Assembly (NCBI GenBank): GCA_024500155.1
Contig: CM044858.1
Span: 28,352,786 to 28,416,785 of the forward strand
Length of the DNA stretch: 64,000 nt
Origin: Chenopodium formosanum
Taxonomy: Eukaryota; Streptophyta; Magnoliopsida; Caryophyllales; Amaranthaceae
Direction: 5' to 3'
The notes beneath the pieces were generated by a model, which was not told the DNA's origin, did no database searches, and saw only the letters and a program-made list of their open reading frames with translations. Position numbers and translations under genes: made by a program. Of this stretch, positions 46,420 to 57,467 are shown piece by piece. Position 1 is the first letter of the stretch. Each line of letters starts with the position of its first letter.

Positions 46420-47456
46420 TGTCTCCCCAAAACCAAACCCAGTGATGAATACCTTTTGCGTCGAACCATAATCGAATGAGGTGAAAGTGTAAAAAGTCAA
46501 GTGTTGCGGTTAGTTTTTATTAAAATTCTTCTTTCTGTTTTCGAAAACCCACTCTATTTTATGAAAACGTCCAATCCAGTTTAGTTTGGTCCATGATAAG
46601 GGTCCAATAATGGTGTATTTGGATGGGGCTTGAAAAGAACTTTCCAACGATATATTATAAGCCCAATTCCGATGAATAATGAGGAAGTTATGGCCAAAAT
46701 ACTAAACTGGGCCCAAACCGGATTTTACCTACGACCCAATGATCATGAGGAGGGTCCAAAGGTTTAATCCTATTCCTAAACTAATTAGGATTGATTAGAA
46801 TCTTTTATAAGTTTCTAAAATATCTTAATTATCCTTTTTTGAAAAGATAAGATCATGGAATTTGATTTAAATAAAACTTTCCTTTTTTAAAACTTTCCTA
46901 ATTATATTCAAATTTAAACATGTTCAAAGATAGTCAGATAATATTTTCGTGCCTTATATTTTTTATCCAAATTTTATATGGTTGGATATATCTTGAAATT
47001 ATCTTTCCAATGATATATTATAATATTAATTCTGAGCTATAACGAAAAAGATATTAAAGATATACGAAACTCTATCCAAAACTGACACCCTTTCACTTTT
47101 TCGGCCATATCTTTTTATTTAAAAAATATTTTAATCTGATTCTAATTGAATTGGAAAGTAAACTTCAATAGCTTTCCAACGACATATTATATGACTTATT
47201 TGGATTTCTGGATCAAAAGATATGATAAAAACAAATTTCGTAAAAACTGCTGTCTACGAGTTTTATTTCGATTCGAATTTGGATTTCTTTTCTTATTCTT
47301 CGACCTTCTCTTTTTTCTTATAAATAGAGGTCATATCTCCCCTTTTTCAATCATCAACTCTCATCATCAATTCTCTCTATTCTCTCTCTAAGCAATATAG
47401 CTTATTCTTTCTCTCCCTATTTCTAAACCAACCTTTCAAATACAATATTCCCTACA
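46420..47456 (+). repeat. 3' LTR of the 41003-47456 element
   Basis: 1037 bp. It matches the left LTR from that repeat's base 17 on; the first 16 bases (TGTAGACACCCATTTG) are missing. Ends ATTCCCTACA before the second GGAGG. Confidence 0.85.
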
Positions 47457-47461
47457 GGAGG

Positions 47462-48358
47462 AAACCTTTCCTCACCCTACAATGAATCAAGAAGCTAGAC
47501 ACTCAAATGGAAAAGATCGTGAGAACTTCCACTACTTCTCCAATAGAAGGAAAAGAAACCATTCCCTTAAGCTATCCACCTTGTCTTACTCAAAACTCAT
47601 ACAAGGGTAGACTCTTAATTTCTTGAATAAATCTTTTGACTCATGGATGACTGTACAAATGAAGGACAAGACTACTCGAGAAAGACATCTTGGAAATCAC
47701 AAGCCTACTGACTTACAAGGTCATTATGCTTTGTGGATGCCATCTAGTTCGGTGCGTCTGGGTGAGAGGAGCAACGACAAAAAACAGCATAAGGAAAAGG
47801 TCATGCCTCCCCCTGACTTAAGAGTGGTTAACCATGATATTAGGCTCGGAAATACCAGGCCTAACAGGGACACGGACTTGAGCCCTTTGGATGGGAGTGA
47901 CGTGCCAGCGGAAGATTTAACCCCCACTAACCTTGTGGAAGTGGAATCCGTAGGCTCAAATGAAGATGACCCCATGGCTCTTGAATCCGATGTAGTACAA
48001 GTTATCCCTACACTCACACACACTAGTTTCGAGTTCTCCGCCACAAAAAGGAAGTATGGAAGGCCTCATAAGTCAAACATGAAGAATAGGAAAGGTAAAT
48101 CTCTTTTCAGGTTCTGGCATGACAGGTCTAAGAAGCGTAAAGGAGCAAACCTTGGGCATCCGAAGACTATGATTTGTGATGAAGCTTGGGAACCCTCACA
48201 TTTGCATTGTCTATCATGTTTCGATAATGTCCCCCCATCCCTCGTTTATATCCTTGTATTAATTCTGATAAGAGAGTTAAACTCTCTCCTAGTCCTTATT
48301 TGTACGCTTTTGGTAGTCCCGAGTCTATTGGGAGCTAGTCTCCTTTTTCCCCGCTGTC
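47462..48358 (+). pseudogene. 3' part of the retroposed ORF: TPR protein tail, then LINE ORF1-like basic region
   Basis: Continues the frame of 40252 after the LTR insertion. TAG at 47608-47610 is the only stop before the poly(A) tail. After it the same frame runs on: DSWMTVQMKDKTTRERH and GHYALWMP recall the G-P-W-M-V linker that follows the zinc knuckle in plant L1 ORF1, and KRKYGRPHKSNMKNRKGK is a strongly basic, AT-hook-like stretch. From about 48180 on the residues are hydrophobic and low in information, probably 3' untranslated sequence that happens to be open. Identification with LINE ORF1 is tentative. Confidence 0.5.
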
Positions 48359-48394
48359 AAAAAAAAAAAAAAAAAAACCAACCTAAAAAAACGA

Positions 48395-48660
48395 CCACAT
48401 CTGATAAGTGTAAAACTTAGCAAAAACTTAGGGAGTAAAACATGTAAAGAGGTAGACGGCAGCTAGGGTATTAGTTTATTACTATAAGAAAAAGAGGTAA
48501 ATGTGCTATGTACTTTAGATCCAATCGAGTTTATAAATGGAGGGATTACTTCTATGTACTATCCTTAACTACTTGTCATCAATCAGAAATTAATAATCTA
48601 TCTATATACTATACTAAAACAGGGTACACTAGCTCCATGGCTGCCACGTATCCTTGTTTT

Positions 48661-48691
<31 letters not shown>

Positions 48692-49929
48692 GATAATATG
48701 TATGATTGTTAAAGATCCTATTATTAAAGATACTCCAAGATAATATCTTGAGTTGCTTAATATTGTTTCTCAATCTATGTTATTCATGGATTTTCAGCAT
48801 ATATTTAGTCTATATCATTTGACTTTAGATTGCTTAATTCAAGGAGAGTACATTCTATTAAATTTTAGCTTTCCTTATTAGCAATGGCGGATTTTGACAA
48901 TTTTCTTTTGGTGGTTCGAATTTAAGTTTAATTATTGAACTTAAACCATAGTAGACAGTAATAGCAATATATAATAGTTAACCTTATTTTTTAAAGTAAC
49001 TATAGAATATTATTCCATATTAAAAAATAAAATGAAAACCATTGTATAATATTAGTTCATAATTCTATTACTCCTTAAGTCAGGTAAAAGTGAAAATAAA
49101 TAAATTATACTGTAGCAAATACAGTACATGAATAACATTGCTAATTGCCTAATTCTTTAAAAATGAATAACGTAATACTGTATTATTATTTATATAAAAT
49201 TTGGTTTTTTTTTTTGAAATAGAATAAAAAATTTGTACTTGGCTGTCAATAATACTACCATTGAATTATTATAACAAGTTTTTAAACTTTTTCTAAACCT
49301 ATAAACTATTTATACAACAACTAAAGTCACAACACACTCAAGCATAACACCTACAAATTGTAAAAAAGTTGATTGATATAATTCTCTATAAACTATAATT
49401 CTCATTTTTAAATACAGAGTTCGATACTAATTTTTACTCCATTCGTCATCTTATAACTGACACATTAGACTTTTTTTTCCACTGTCCACAATATTAACTT
49501 TGATTAGGCTTGTTTGGCATCAATTTTGGTTTTCAGTTTTCTGTTTTTTTCAAAACTAAAACCCAAAAACAGGAAACAAGAAAAAGGTGTTTCCACTTTT
49601 TTGTTGCCAGTTTTCAAAAATATTATGATTTTTATAAGTTTATATAATTTTTGATTCATTATGTGGCATATATCATATACTTTCATATATCATGTATTTA
49701 TTAATTTTTATAAATTTAAAAAATTCATATTTTATCATGAAATCAGTTGTTAAATAGATATTGATTTAAGGTTTTACGGTTAAAAAGATTATAAATTTTT
49801 TTTGATATTTAATTACATAAAAACTAGGTCAAACTATTTTATCAACGACATGTATGCAGCTGTAAGTTCGATTATGTTAGTTATTCATCAATGTGGGGGT
49901 CACTAAATTAGTGATATAAGGCTTACTTT

Positions 49930-49976
<47 letters not shown>

Positions 49977-50290
49977 AGCAAAATAGATAGCTTACTTATT
50001 AGTAAGTGTTATAATGGCTACTCTGTGAGTGTTATAGGGGTTACTTTATTTGTTAACTATTTAAGAGTTACGCGTCAATAATTATAAAATAAGGGGCTAC
50101 TCTAATCTGTTAGTAAAATAGGGGTTAACTTGTCGGTGTCATAAGTGTTACTATGTCTTTTTACAAGTGGCCACACGGTGTGCCAGTCGCATTGAAAATG
50201 CGTTGTATATTTTGCATATGTCGTCACGGGTGATATGTAAAGGTAATATGCATTTTTTTTAACTATTATATACTTGTATGTGCAATAAAA
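48395..50290. other. AT-rich region with a Helitron 5' end and poly-T tracts
   Basis: At 48601 host A is followed by TCTATATACTATACTAAAAC, a Helitron-like 5' end; its CTAG terminus was not found. T tracts at 48664-48691 and about 49937-49975. Near 49506 GCTTGTTTGGCATCAATTTTG resembles one end of a hAT-type MITE. No gene recognised. Confidence 0.4.
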
Positions 50291-50305
50291 ATATCAAATG
50301 ATTAC

Positions 50306-50309
<4 letters not shown>

Positions 50310-50349
<40 letters not shown>

Positions 50350-50350
50350 T
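50310..50350. repeat. (AAT)n microsatellite
   Basis: About 13 AAT units; a second AAT run is at 50410-50490. Confidence 0.9.
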
Positions 50351-50409
50351 ATTTTTCTCGGCTTCCCGCTAATTTTTTGTAGGCTATATGACAATGTCTG
50401 TTTTTGAGA

Positions 50410-50440
50410 TATAATAATAATAATTAATAATAAATAAATA

Positions 50441-50490
<50 letters not shown>
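50410..50490. repeat. (AAT)n microsatellite
   Basis: ATAATAATTAATAATAAATAAATAA followed by about 15 pure units. Confidence 0.9.
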
Positions 50491-50491
<1 letters not shown>

Positions 50492-50819
50492 GAAACAATT
50501 TATCAAACAATTAAGGGCAAGCCTTAGCATTCTATAGGTTATCTATAGATAAAGGTTACAATTTTTGCATTGAAAAAAAAATTATACTAAGCATTGGCTT
50601 TTCAGATTTTTAGACGTCTAAATTTTTGAATTTGGAAGATGCAATATGTGTGTAGTGATGATGTTGATTCATCATGTGATAAAATTTAGTAGGTGATCTG
50701 ATGAGAAAATATTTTCATATTTTTTATCCTCCACGAGTGAAAGGAAAATTTGGGAAGTAATATTTACAAGCATAATAAAAATACTGCAACTTTTTGGTAC
50801 AGTGGGCCACATTGTGTGT

Positions 50820-51185
50820 CTAGGGTTATTCGAGTTAGTTTGTTAGAGGTAACCCAAGTTATTTAAGCAGGGGTTACTCGAATTACTCGGTCAGTTATTT
50901 AGGCAGGGGTTACTCGAATTACTCGGTTAGGGGCTACTTAAGGGGTTCACTCGGTCTAGAGTTACTTACTTGGTCAGGGGTTACTTGAGTTACTCGGTCA
51001 AGGGTTACTCGAGTTACTCGGTTAGGGGTTACTCGATCATGAGTTACTCGTTCAGGGGTTACTCATGTTACTCGGTCAGGGGTTATATAAGGAGTTTGAT
51101 CAGGTGTTGCTCAAGTAATTAGGTCAGGGGTTACTTAAGGAGTTAGGGGTTACTTGAGGGATCACTCAGTCAAGGGTTACTCGAG
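50820..51185 (+). repeat. Degenerate TTACTCG minisatellite
   Basis: Repeated blocks of the type GGGGTTACTCGAGTTACTCGGTCA, about 20-26 bp each, roughly 14 diverged copies. It stops exactly where the CACTA terminus begins. Confidence 0.85.
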
Positions 51186-51187
51186 GG

Positions 51188-51324
51188 CACTACAAAAATT
51201 CGGCCATTTTGCGACCATTTTTCTACGACCGTCATGAAAACGGTTGCAAAATATTATTTTTGCGATCATTTTGAAAGCAATCGCAGATTCACGACCGTTT
51301 TTGAGTTAAAAAGCGTTCGCAAAG
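51188..51324 (+). mobile_element. CACTA element terminus, cut by an LTR element
   Basis: CACTACAAAAATTCGGCCATTTTGC with subterminal CGACCGT/ACGGTTGC motifs, closely related to the left end of the 30811-33911 element. Interrupted at 51324 by the LTR starting TGTAGGCG; the remainder would lie beyond the window. Confidence 0.8.
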
Positions 51325-53246
51325 TGTAGGCGTCGCTCGAAGTGCGCCTACGTAAAAGCATGTTGTGAATATGCTTGGCAATCATAGGAAGTGGGAATTG
51401 ACATATACGATTAGGGACAAGGAAAGTAGGGAGCCGCCAACATGTTTTTAAGTAACTTGTAAACCGTTCACGGATCATAAAAGGCAACCACGAAAAGGGA
51501 CAACGATAGGCAACAACGATTGACCCGTGAAGGTTACACCCCATTCATAATCCATAAGATTACTAACTCCATATGGTTCGGAACCACGAAAGGAGGATCG
51601 GGGATGATGGTACAAAGTGAGTCATGGAGTCACATTCGTCCGTATTGGCCTCTACTCGATTCTTACAATGAAAAGCATTCCTGTGATCTCAAAGGCATAC
51701 AAACAAATATTCAATTTGCTCCAAACTATTATTAAGCTAAATTGGTTGAATATTAATGCAACATATAATTCTAGAATATTAGTGATCACTTGATTAAATA
51801 ACAAGATTAAAAAGGAACCTAAACCGGTTGTCCAAATTATCTTATTAGGCGTGATTTTCAATTACATATTCCCTTTAACATGCAATATGGTGATCAATAA
51901 ATAACAATATAATAAACATTAATATTGGAAGCAATTCAACAATAATAGCGTTAGTCAAATCAATAATAATAATAATTAATTAAATTAATTAATTACTCAC
52001 ATTTCGCGCGTTCCTTAAAATTGCTACATCATGAATAAATTGTTAGTAACTTCAATAAAAATAAATCAAATTGAAATAATTAAATTAAATAAAAGTAGAG
52101 TTGATTTGGTCCAAACCCTCAGTTAATTATACCTTTCACGCCTTGGTTTCAGTATAGAACTTCGGGTATTATATGGACTCCTTGGAGTGCTTAGGGGAAT
52201 TATTATGGAAGAATAAGAAAGCTAGAAATTAGGTTAGAGAGGGAGAAGAGAATGATTTTAGGTGTAAGGTGAGAGAGAATGATATTTGGTGGAAAATAGA
52301 GGAAGAGAGAAGGATTTGATGCCCCGAACTGCAGAAAGGGGGGTTCTATTTATAGGGAAAATGAGCAGAGGGAACACACGGAACCCTAAAAAGATAAAAA
52401 CCCTAAAAAAGGCTACCGCGACACGGTAGATTCTACCGCAACATGGCAGATTCTACCGTGTCACGGGGGAAATTAGCGTGACGCGGGGAAAAATAGAGTG
52501 ACGCGGGAAATATTTGACCTACGGGAGTAAAAACGCGTGAAGGGATTACGCGGAAAAGTCCACCGTGTCACGGCATATGGCGCCGTGCCACGGTACTTAT
52601 TCCAAGTCATGGGGCACTAAAAAACATGAAAATCCCCTCCAAATTACCGTGACACGGGAATTTCTCCCGTGCCACGTCAGATCTTGCCGCGTCGCGGCAT
52701 TTTAGCTGCTGCGCGGTAATTCCAGTTTTTTTACGCGTTTTTAAAATCATTATAACTTTTGATCCGTAACTCGGAATAAGGCATATAATATATCATTGGA
52801 AAGCGTATCAAGTCTACTTTCCAACCCAATTAAAATTAGGTAAAACTAATTTGTAGATTTTAAGATATGATCGTTTTAGTAGAAGGGTGTCGGTTTTGGG
52901 CCGAGTTTAGTGTTTTGCTCATATCTTTTTCGTTATAGCTCGGAATTGGGCTTATAATATATGGTTGGAAAGCTTATTGAAAGGCCTATACAAAAAAATA
53001 ATAATTGGATCAAAATTTTATAGCAATGAAATCAGTTCAGGTCGGTTTTTGAATGTGGATATGGAAAGTGGAAAGTAAGTTATGGTTTAGGGAAATGAGC
53101 TAGGAAATGGATTGGTTTATGAAATGTATTGGGTAGAAACATGGATTTAATCACTCCAAATATTAAATACTCAACCCGACCAATAACGGCGGTGAAGGTG
53201 TTCATCATCGGGTTTGGTTTTGGGGAGACATTTTTAGGTGTCTACA
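51325..53246 (-). repeat. 3' LTR (element orientation) of the gag-only Tat-like element
   Basis: 1922 bp, plus strand TGTAGGCGTCGC...GGTGTCTACA. The first kilobase matches 58957-59960 nearly base for base. The ORFs inside (51266-51544, 51652-51861) recur in both LTRs and are not genes. 52420-52720 holds a cluster of CCGTGTCACGG-type motifs. Confidence 0.9.
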
Positions 53247-53260
53247 GAAGCCCCCACTTT

Positions 53261-56200
53261 GACTGAGTTTGTAGAAACATCAGTTTCGAAAACGATAGTC
53301 AAAGTAGTCGATTGGGACGGAGAATGGTTTAAGACGTTCTGCGATCCTAAATCACTCTTATACGCCGATACCTGCAGAAGGATGTTAGTTCCTCAGATAA
53401 AAGAGTAAAGGGATAGAATGCTTATCTGACACCAGTGTATCGGTGACAAATGAGTTTGGTAGCCCTATGCTGGAAGGAATCCACCGGATTATACTTTCCA
53501 TGTTTGAGGAAAGTCGACAGATGATGTTGACAGTTTTCTATGCTTGAAGAAACCCACCGGTTTAGATACTTTCCATGCTTGAGGAAAGTCGATAGATGAC
53601 AATTTTCTATGCTTGAGGAAAAACTTATCTGATGATGAAATTGCAAGTCTCTGTGTATCGAGAACCTTGCGCCATGAAATGATGGTGGTTCGATTGTCCC
53701 CGAACGTGGGCTGTAGTTGGTTCGCTTGTCCCCGAACGGGGCTGTAGAAGGTTCGCTTGTCCCCAAACGTGGGCTGTAGATGATCCACTGTCCCCGGACG
53801 TGGGCTGTAGTTGGTCCGCTTGTCCTCGGACGTGGGCTGTAGTTGGTCCGCATGTCCCCGGACGTGGGCTGTAGTTGGTCCGCTTGTCCCCGGACGTGGG
53901 CTGTTGTTGGTTCGCTTGTCCCCGGACGTGGGCTGTAAATGGTCCGCTTGTCCCCGGACGTGGGCTGTAGATGGTCCGCTTGTCCCCGGACGTGTGCTGT
54001 AAATGGTCCGCTTGGCCTCGGACGTGGGCTGTAGATGGTCCGCTTGTCCCCGAACACGGGCTGTAGATGGTCCGCTTGTCCCCGGACGTGGGCTGTAAAT
54101 GGTCCGCTTGTCCCCGGACGTGGGCTGTAGTTGGTCCGCTTGTCCCCGGACGTGGGCTGTAAATGGTCCGCTAGTCCCCGGACGTGGGCTGTAGATGGTC
54201 CGCTTGTCCCCGGACGTGGGCTGTAAATGGTCCGCTTGGCCCCGGACGTGGGTTGTAGATGGTCCGCTTGTCCCCGGACACGGACTGTAAATGGTCCGCT
54301 TGTCCCCGGACGTGGGCTGTAGATGGTCCGCTTGTCCCCGGACGTGGGCTGTAAATGGTCCGCTTGCCCCTGGATGTGGGCTGTAGTTGAGACCTGCAAA
54401 ATAAAATTTGCCAAGGGACTCGTATAGACCATGATTGACTCGACCAACTGACTTGACCAAGTTTGACTTGACACGACTTGACATGACATGTGTATGACTT
54501 GTGATTGTGTGTGTGTGTATATGTATGATTTGAGTGTGTGTGTAGACACAAGCAAACGAAGATGCAAAAGCAAAAATTTTCCGTCATTTTTGTCATGAGT
54601 GGAGGGTACCGACTTTCTCCCGAAAAAGAAAGACATGAAAAAGATTTTATTTTCGAACTTCCCTCGATGAGAAAATTTTGGAAAATTTTTTGAACTTCCC
54701 CAAAAGAAAATAATGAAAAAGGGGAAGAAGTTTTGAACTTCCTCCTTAAGCAAGACGAAATGAATCGTATGAATTGAATTGCTTGTCTTGAAAACAGTTA
54801 TGCATGATCCATGCTCTTTGGCGGAGGCTGAGGAAAATTACATCATGTAACACGATAGATGAATGAACTTAGGTTATGGAGCTAAGCATCATATATGGTG
54901 TAAGAAACGATCTTGAACGTCACTTAGGTCTAGAAGCTAAGCACGTATATAGACGAAGTGATTATTGCATAATGAACGTTGCTTAAGTCAAGGAGCTAAG
55001 CACGATATGCTTTGTATGATTAAAAATCACAAATATATAAATGTAACTCAGCACATTACGCGATGCATGAAACAATGAATATTGCTCAGGTCAGGAAGCT
55101 AAGCAAGTATACAATGTTTTTTTTTAAATGAATGTTGTATTGAAAGATGATGACATGCACAGTGTTGAAACAAGATTTCATGATAGAGTGTTCTTAAAGG
55201 GAAGGATGATATGGCTATGTATGTGTGAGTGAAGTGTGTGAAAGTGATACTAAGGCTGGCTGCAAAGGTTGTGGTGATGGAAATAGATGCGAGAAGAGTC
55301 AAAGATGATGACTCTTATTGGGCTGGGTAAGCTACGTGATGTGGGTTCAAGCCCCCAAGTCTAGCTCTAAATGGTAAGGGATAAGCATTGAATATTTTTT
55401 GACTCAATCATGCATAGATATGAATGTGGCCGCACCTCAATGTGAGGTTGCCTACGTATCCGTTAGGAATCAGGCCAAACGTAGCTCTAACCGAACTTTG
55501 CATAAGTTTATGTACACCTCAAAAAGGTCTTTCAAGGGTTGTAATGTGGTTAAGTTGATGGTTTAAGGAAGAAAGGGATAAAAGGCTCAAGACCCGAGAG
55601 AAACCCCCCCGAGATGTGTAATTGTGTATTTGAAAACTTTGAATTTGCAAGTTTTATTTTTCACATATTTTTTGCTTTGAAATTCTGTTCTTTCTCTTTT
55701 TTTTTCATTCTTTTGAGTCAATGTAGGCAATCTCAGATCATGCGGTTCATCACTCACTTAGCATTCATGTTTCTCAGGCACGGTACCAAGCACTCGATGA
55801 GAGACGCAATTTGAGACGTGTTCATATCGAAGACATTGGAACACTTGCCTTTAGACATTGTTTTTTATTATTTACTTTATTTTTTATTTAATTTTTTATT
55901 TATTATTTGAACTTGCTTTCTTACTATTACACAAATTGCACATCTTTCCATCCCTGGGTTAAGTGAATGTGGGTTGAATAAATAAGGTCAATTGTTAGAC
56001 GAGGCTCAAAGTGGTTGACGAAGAAATGGAATGAGTGTTTGAAAATGTTTTAAAGGAATGAATGGGTTGCAAAGGCGCCTCAAATCATGGGTGTACCTTG
56101 TGTTTAGTTAGGCAATTTTTTTTTAAAATGAAAATTGCTATGATCGAGATGTAAAGAAATAATGCTCATTTTATTGATGGAAATGGTGAATAAAATAACA

Positions 56201-56345
56201 AAATTATCAAATTATAGAAAAAAGGAAATCTAAACACTAAATTTAGGAAGGGAAATCTATGCTAGACTTGAAAGGGGGAAAGGGAAAAAAATCATGAAAT
56301 CTTGCACGAGGAGCTCGCCGCACGCCTTGTCTTCATTGCTGCTTG
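53261..56345 (-). other. 3' untranslated region of the gag-only Tat-like element
   Basis: Contains the 32-bp tandem array and the segment 54600-55900 homologous to 44100-45190 of the other element. No enzymatic domain in any minus-strand frame. The long minus-strand ORFs of 443, 331 and 141 codons are produced by the array. Confidence 0.7.
53690..54390 (-). repeat. 32-bp minisatellite, about 22 copies
   Basis: Unit, plus strand: GGTCCGCTTGTCCCCGGACG then TGGGCTGTAGAT, 32 bp, mostly exact. It lies in the 3' untranslated region of the gag-only element. There are no spacers between units, so it is a tandem array, not a CRISPR. Because 32 is not a multiple of three and the unit has no minus-strand stop in any frame, all three minus frames stay open across it. 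Confidence 0.95.
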
Positions 56346-57467
56346 TCACTTTTTACCTCCTGGAGGGACTGGAAGTTTGTTGGCATCAACAAGATCCTGA
56401 ATAGCATCCTTCAAATTCCAGCATTGTTCGGTAGAGTGACCCCTTCCTTGATGGAACTTGCAATGGGCGTTGGGGTTCCATTTGGCGCTCCTTTCTTCAG
56501 GTTTAGGCTCTGGAAATGGCCCAATAGGTGTGATCAAGCCTTGTCCGTAAAGGCGATCAAAGGCCGCATCATAAGTCATTCCTAAAGGAGTGTAAGTTCT
56601 CCTTTTCTTGGGCAATGGAGCATCAAGAGCTAATACTTCATTGAGATCAACTTGGCTTATATTGTTGGTAGTATTTTCCTGCTTAGAAGACGAAGAAGAA
56701 GGAAGGTCATTCTTCTTGTTTTTCCAAGTGTTGTTATTGTTACTACCAGCAGTCTTTATTAGCTCGTCCTCGATATTGATGCTGATGTCATATACAGCTT
56801 CAAAAGTGTTCAACGGAAGAAATTTGAGATGTTGCTTGTACTTGTGAGTCAGATTTTGGATGAAGAGGCGAATCATCTCTTTTTTTTTGGGAGGATCTAC
56901 CAAGAGCGCAGCTGTTTCCCTCCACCTATTTAGATAAGCAGTGAAACCTTCATTCTCTTTATGTTTGAGAATTGAGAGTTCACGTTCAGAAGTCTTACTT
57001 TGAATGTTACATTTGTAACGGTTCATAAAACTGTCGGTGACATCTTGCCAAGTCGCAGTACGCTTGGCATCTAGGGAATAGAACCATTGTTGGCAAGCAT
57101 GTTCTAAGGAGAGAGGGAACACCGTAGGGAAGAGTGTTACATCCAATCCCTTAAGAGCCATGGTTGCAGAAAAAGCCTTCAAATGAAACATAGGGTTATC
57201 AGTAGGCTTGAACTTGGGAATGTCAGCGGTGGAAAACTTCTCTGGAAGCCTATCCCTTATGTTCAGAGAAGTGGCAGGTTGCTCTACATAGGTAAACTCT
57301 TCAGAGATCTTACTCGTCCGTTCTCTGATCTCGTCTATTGCAGCTACAGTGGCATTGCTTTGATTGTTTTGCTCTACCGTGAGAACCCTGGTAGTGAGTG
57401 CTTCCATCATAGTAGACAACCTTTCGATGGCCCGGTTCATGTTCTCCATATCTTCCTTAGTGGCCAT
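56346..57467 (-). CDS. Gag protein of the Tat-like element, 373 aa
   Basis: Intact minus-strand ORF. Residues 1-60: charged coiled coil. Residues about 75-235: the retrotransposon Gag core with the usual order (FKPTDNPMFHLKAF, FPLSLEHACQQWFYSL, TWQDVTDSFMNRYKCN, LSILKHKENEGFTAYLNRWR). The C-terminus has CKFHQGRGHSTEQCWNLKDA, the Cys/His block of Tat/Ogre-lineage Gag. It would assemble particles that package element RNA. The stop follows directly after PPGGKK and no protease follows. Being open over 373 codons in an element without pol, it is either recent or was kept because Gag was useful. Confidence 0.85.
   Translation of the reverse strand: MATKEDMENMNRAIERLSTMMEALTTRVLTVEQNNQSNATVAAIDEIRERTSKISEEFTYVEQPATSLNIRDRLPEKFSTADIPKFKPTDNPMFHLKAFSATMALKGLDVTLFPTVFPLSLEHACQQWFYSLDAKRTATWQDVTDSFMNRYKCNIQSKTSERELSILKHKENEGFTAYLNRWRETAALLVDPPKKKEMIRLFIQNLTHKYKQHLKFLPLNTFEAVYDISINIEDELIKTAGSNNNNTWKNKKNDLPSSSSSKQENTTNNISQVDLNEVLALDAPLPKKRRTYTPLGMTYDAAFDRLYGQGLITPIGPFPEPKPEERSAKWNPNAHCKFHQGRGHSTEQCWNLKDAIQDLVDANKLPVPPGGKK

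Larger units (their letters stand above)
41003..47456 (+). mobile_element. Tat-like LTR element without gag or pol, 6454 bp
   Basis: Left LTR 41003-42055 (TGTAGACACC...TCCCTACA), right LTR 46420-47456. Exact duplication GGAGG (40998-41002 and 47457-47461). Primer site TGGCGACTCCACTGGGGAGG (42061-42080), as in the 51325 element and of the kind I associate with Tat/Ogre elements. The interior has no recognisable Gag, protease, RT or integrase; a 3' segment with tandem repeats precedes the right LTR. A dependent, LARD-like copy. Its insertion split the TPR ORF. Confidence 0.9.
39842..48381 (+). mobile_element. Poly(A)-tailed retroposed unit (LINE-like) carrying a TPR ORF
   Basis: An exact 13-bp duplication ACCTAAAAAAACG (39829-39841 and 48382-48394) surrounds a sequence ending in about 20 A residues (48359-48378), the signature of LINE-machinery insertion. 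Without the later LTR element (41003-47456 plus one duplication copy) it is about 2.1 kb: a 0.4-kb GC-richer leader with a 36-bp tandem duplication (39932-39967 and 39968-40003), one long frame starting at 40252, and a 3' region. No endonuclease or reverse transcriptase is present. It is either an internally deleted LINE with a captured TPR segment or a retrocopy of a chimeric mRNA. Confidence 0.75.

Noticed and set aside
45916..46500. Four related minus-strand ORFs of 72-88 codons
   Set aside because: Produced by the ~70-bp tandem repeat, antisense to the element.
47724..48044. 106-codon minus-strand ORF
   Set aside because: Antisense of the open frame of the retroposed unit; no motif.
51266..51861. 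ORFs of 92 and 69 codons repeated at 58907-59493
   Set aside because: They occur in both LTR copies of one element, so they reflect LTR sequence, not a gene family.
53690..54390. CRISPR-like array
   Set aside because: Units of 32 bp follow one another with no unique spacers; plant nuclear context.
53422..54753. 443-codon and 331-codon proteins
   Set aside because: Both frames are products of the stop-free 32-bp tandem repeat; no conserved flanking protein sequence.
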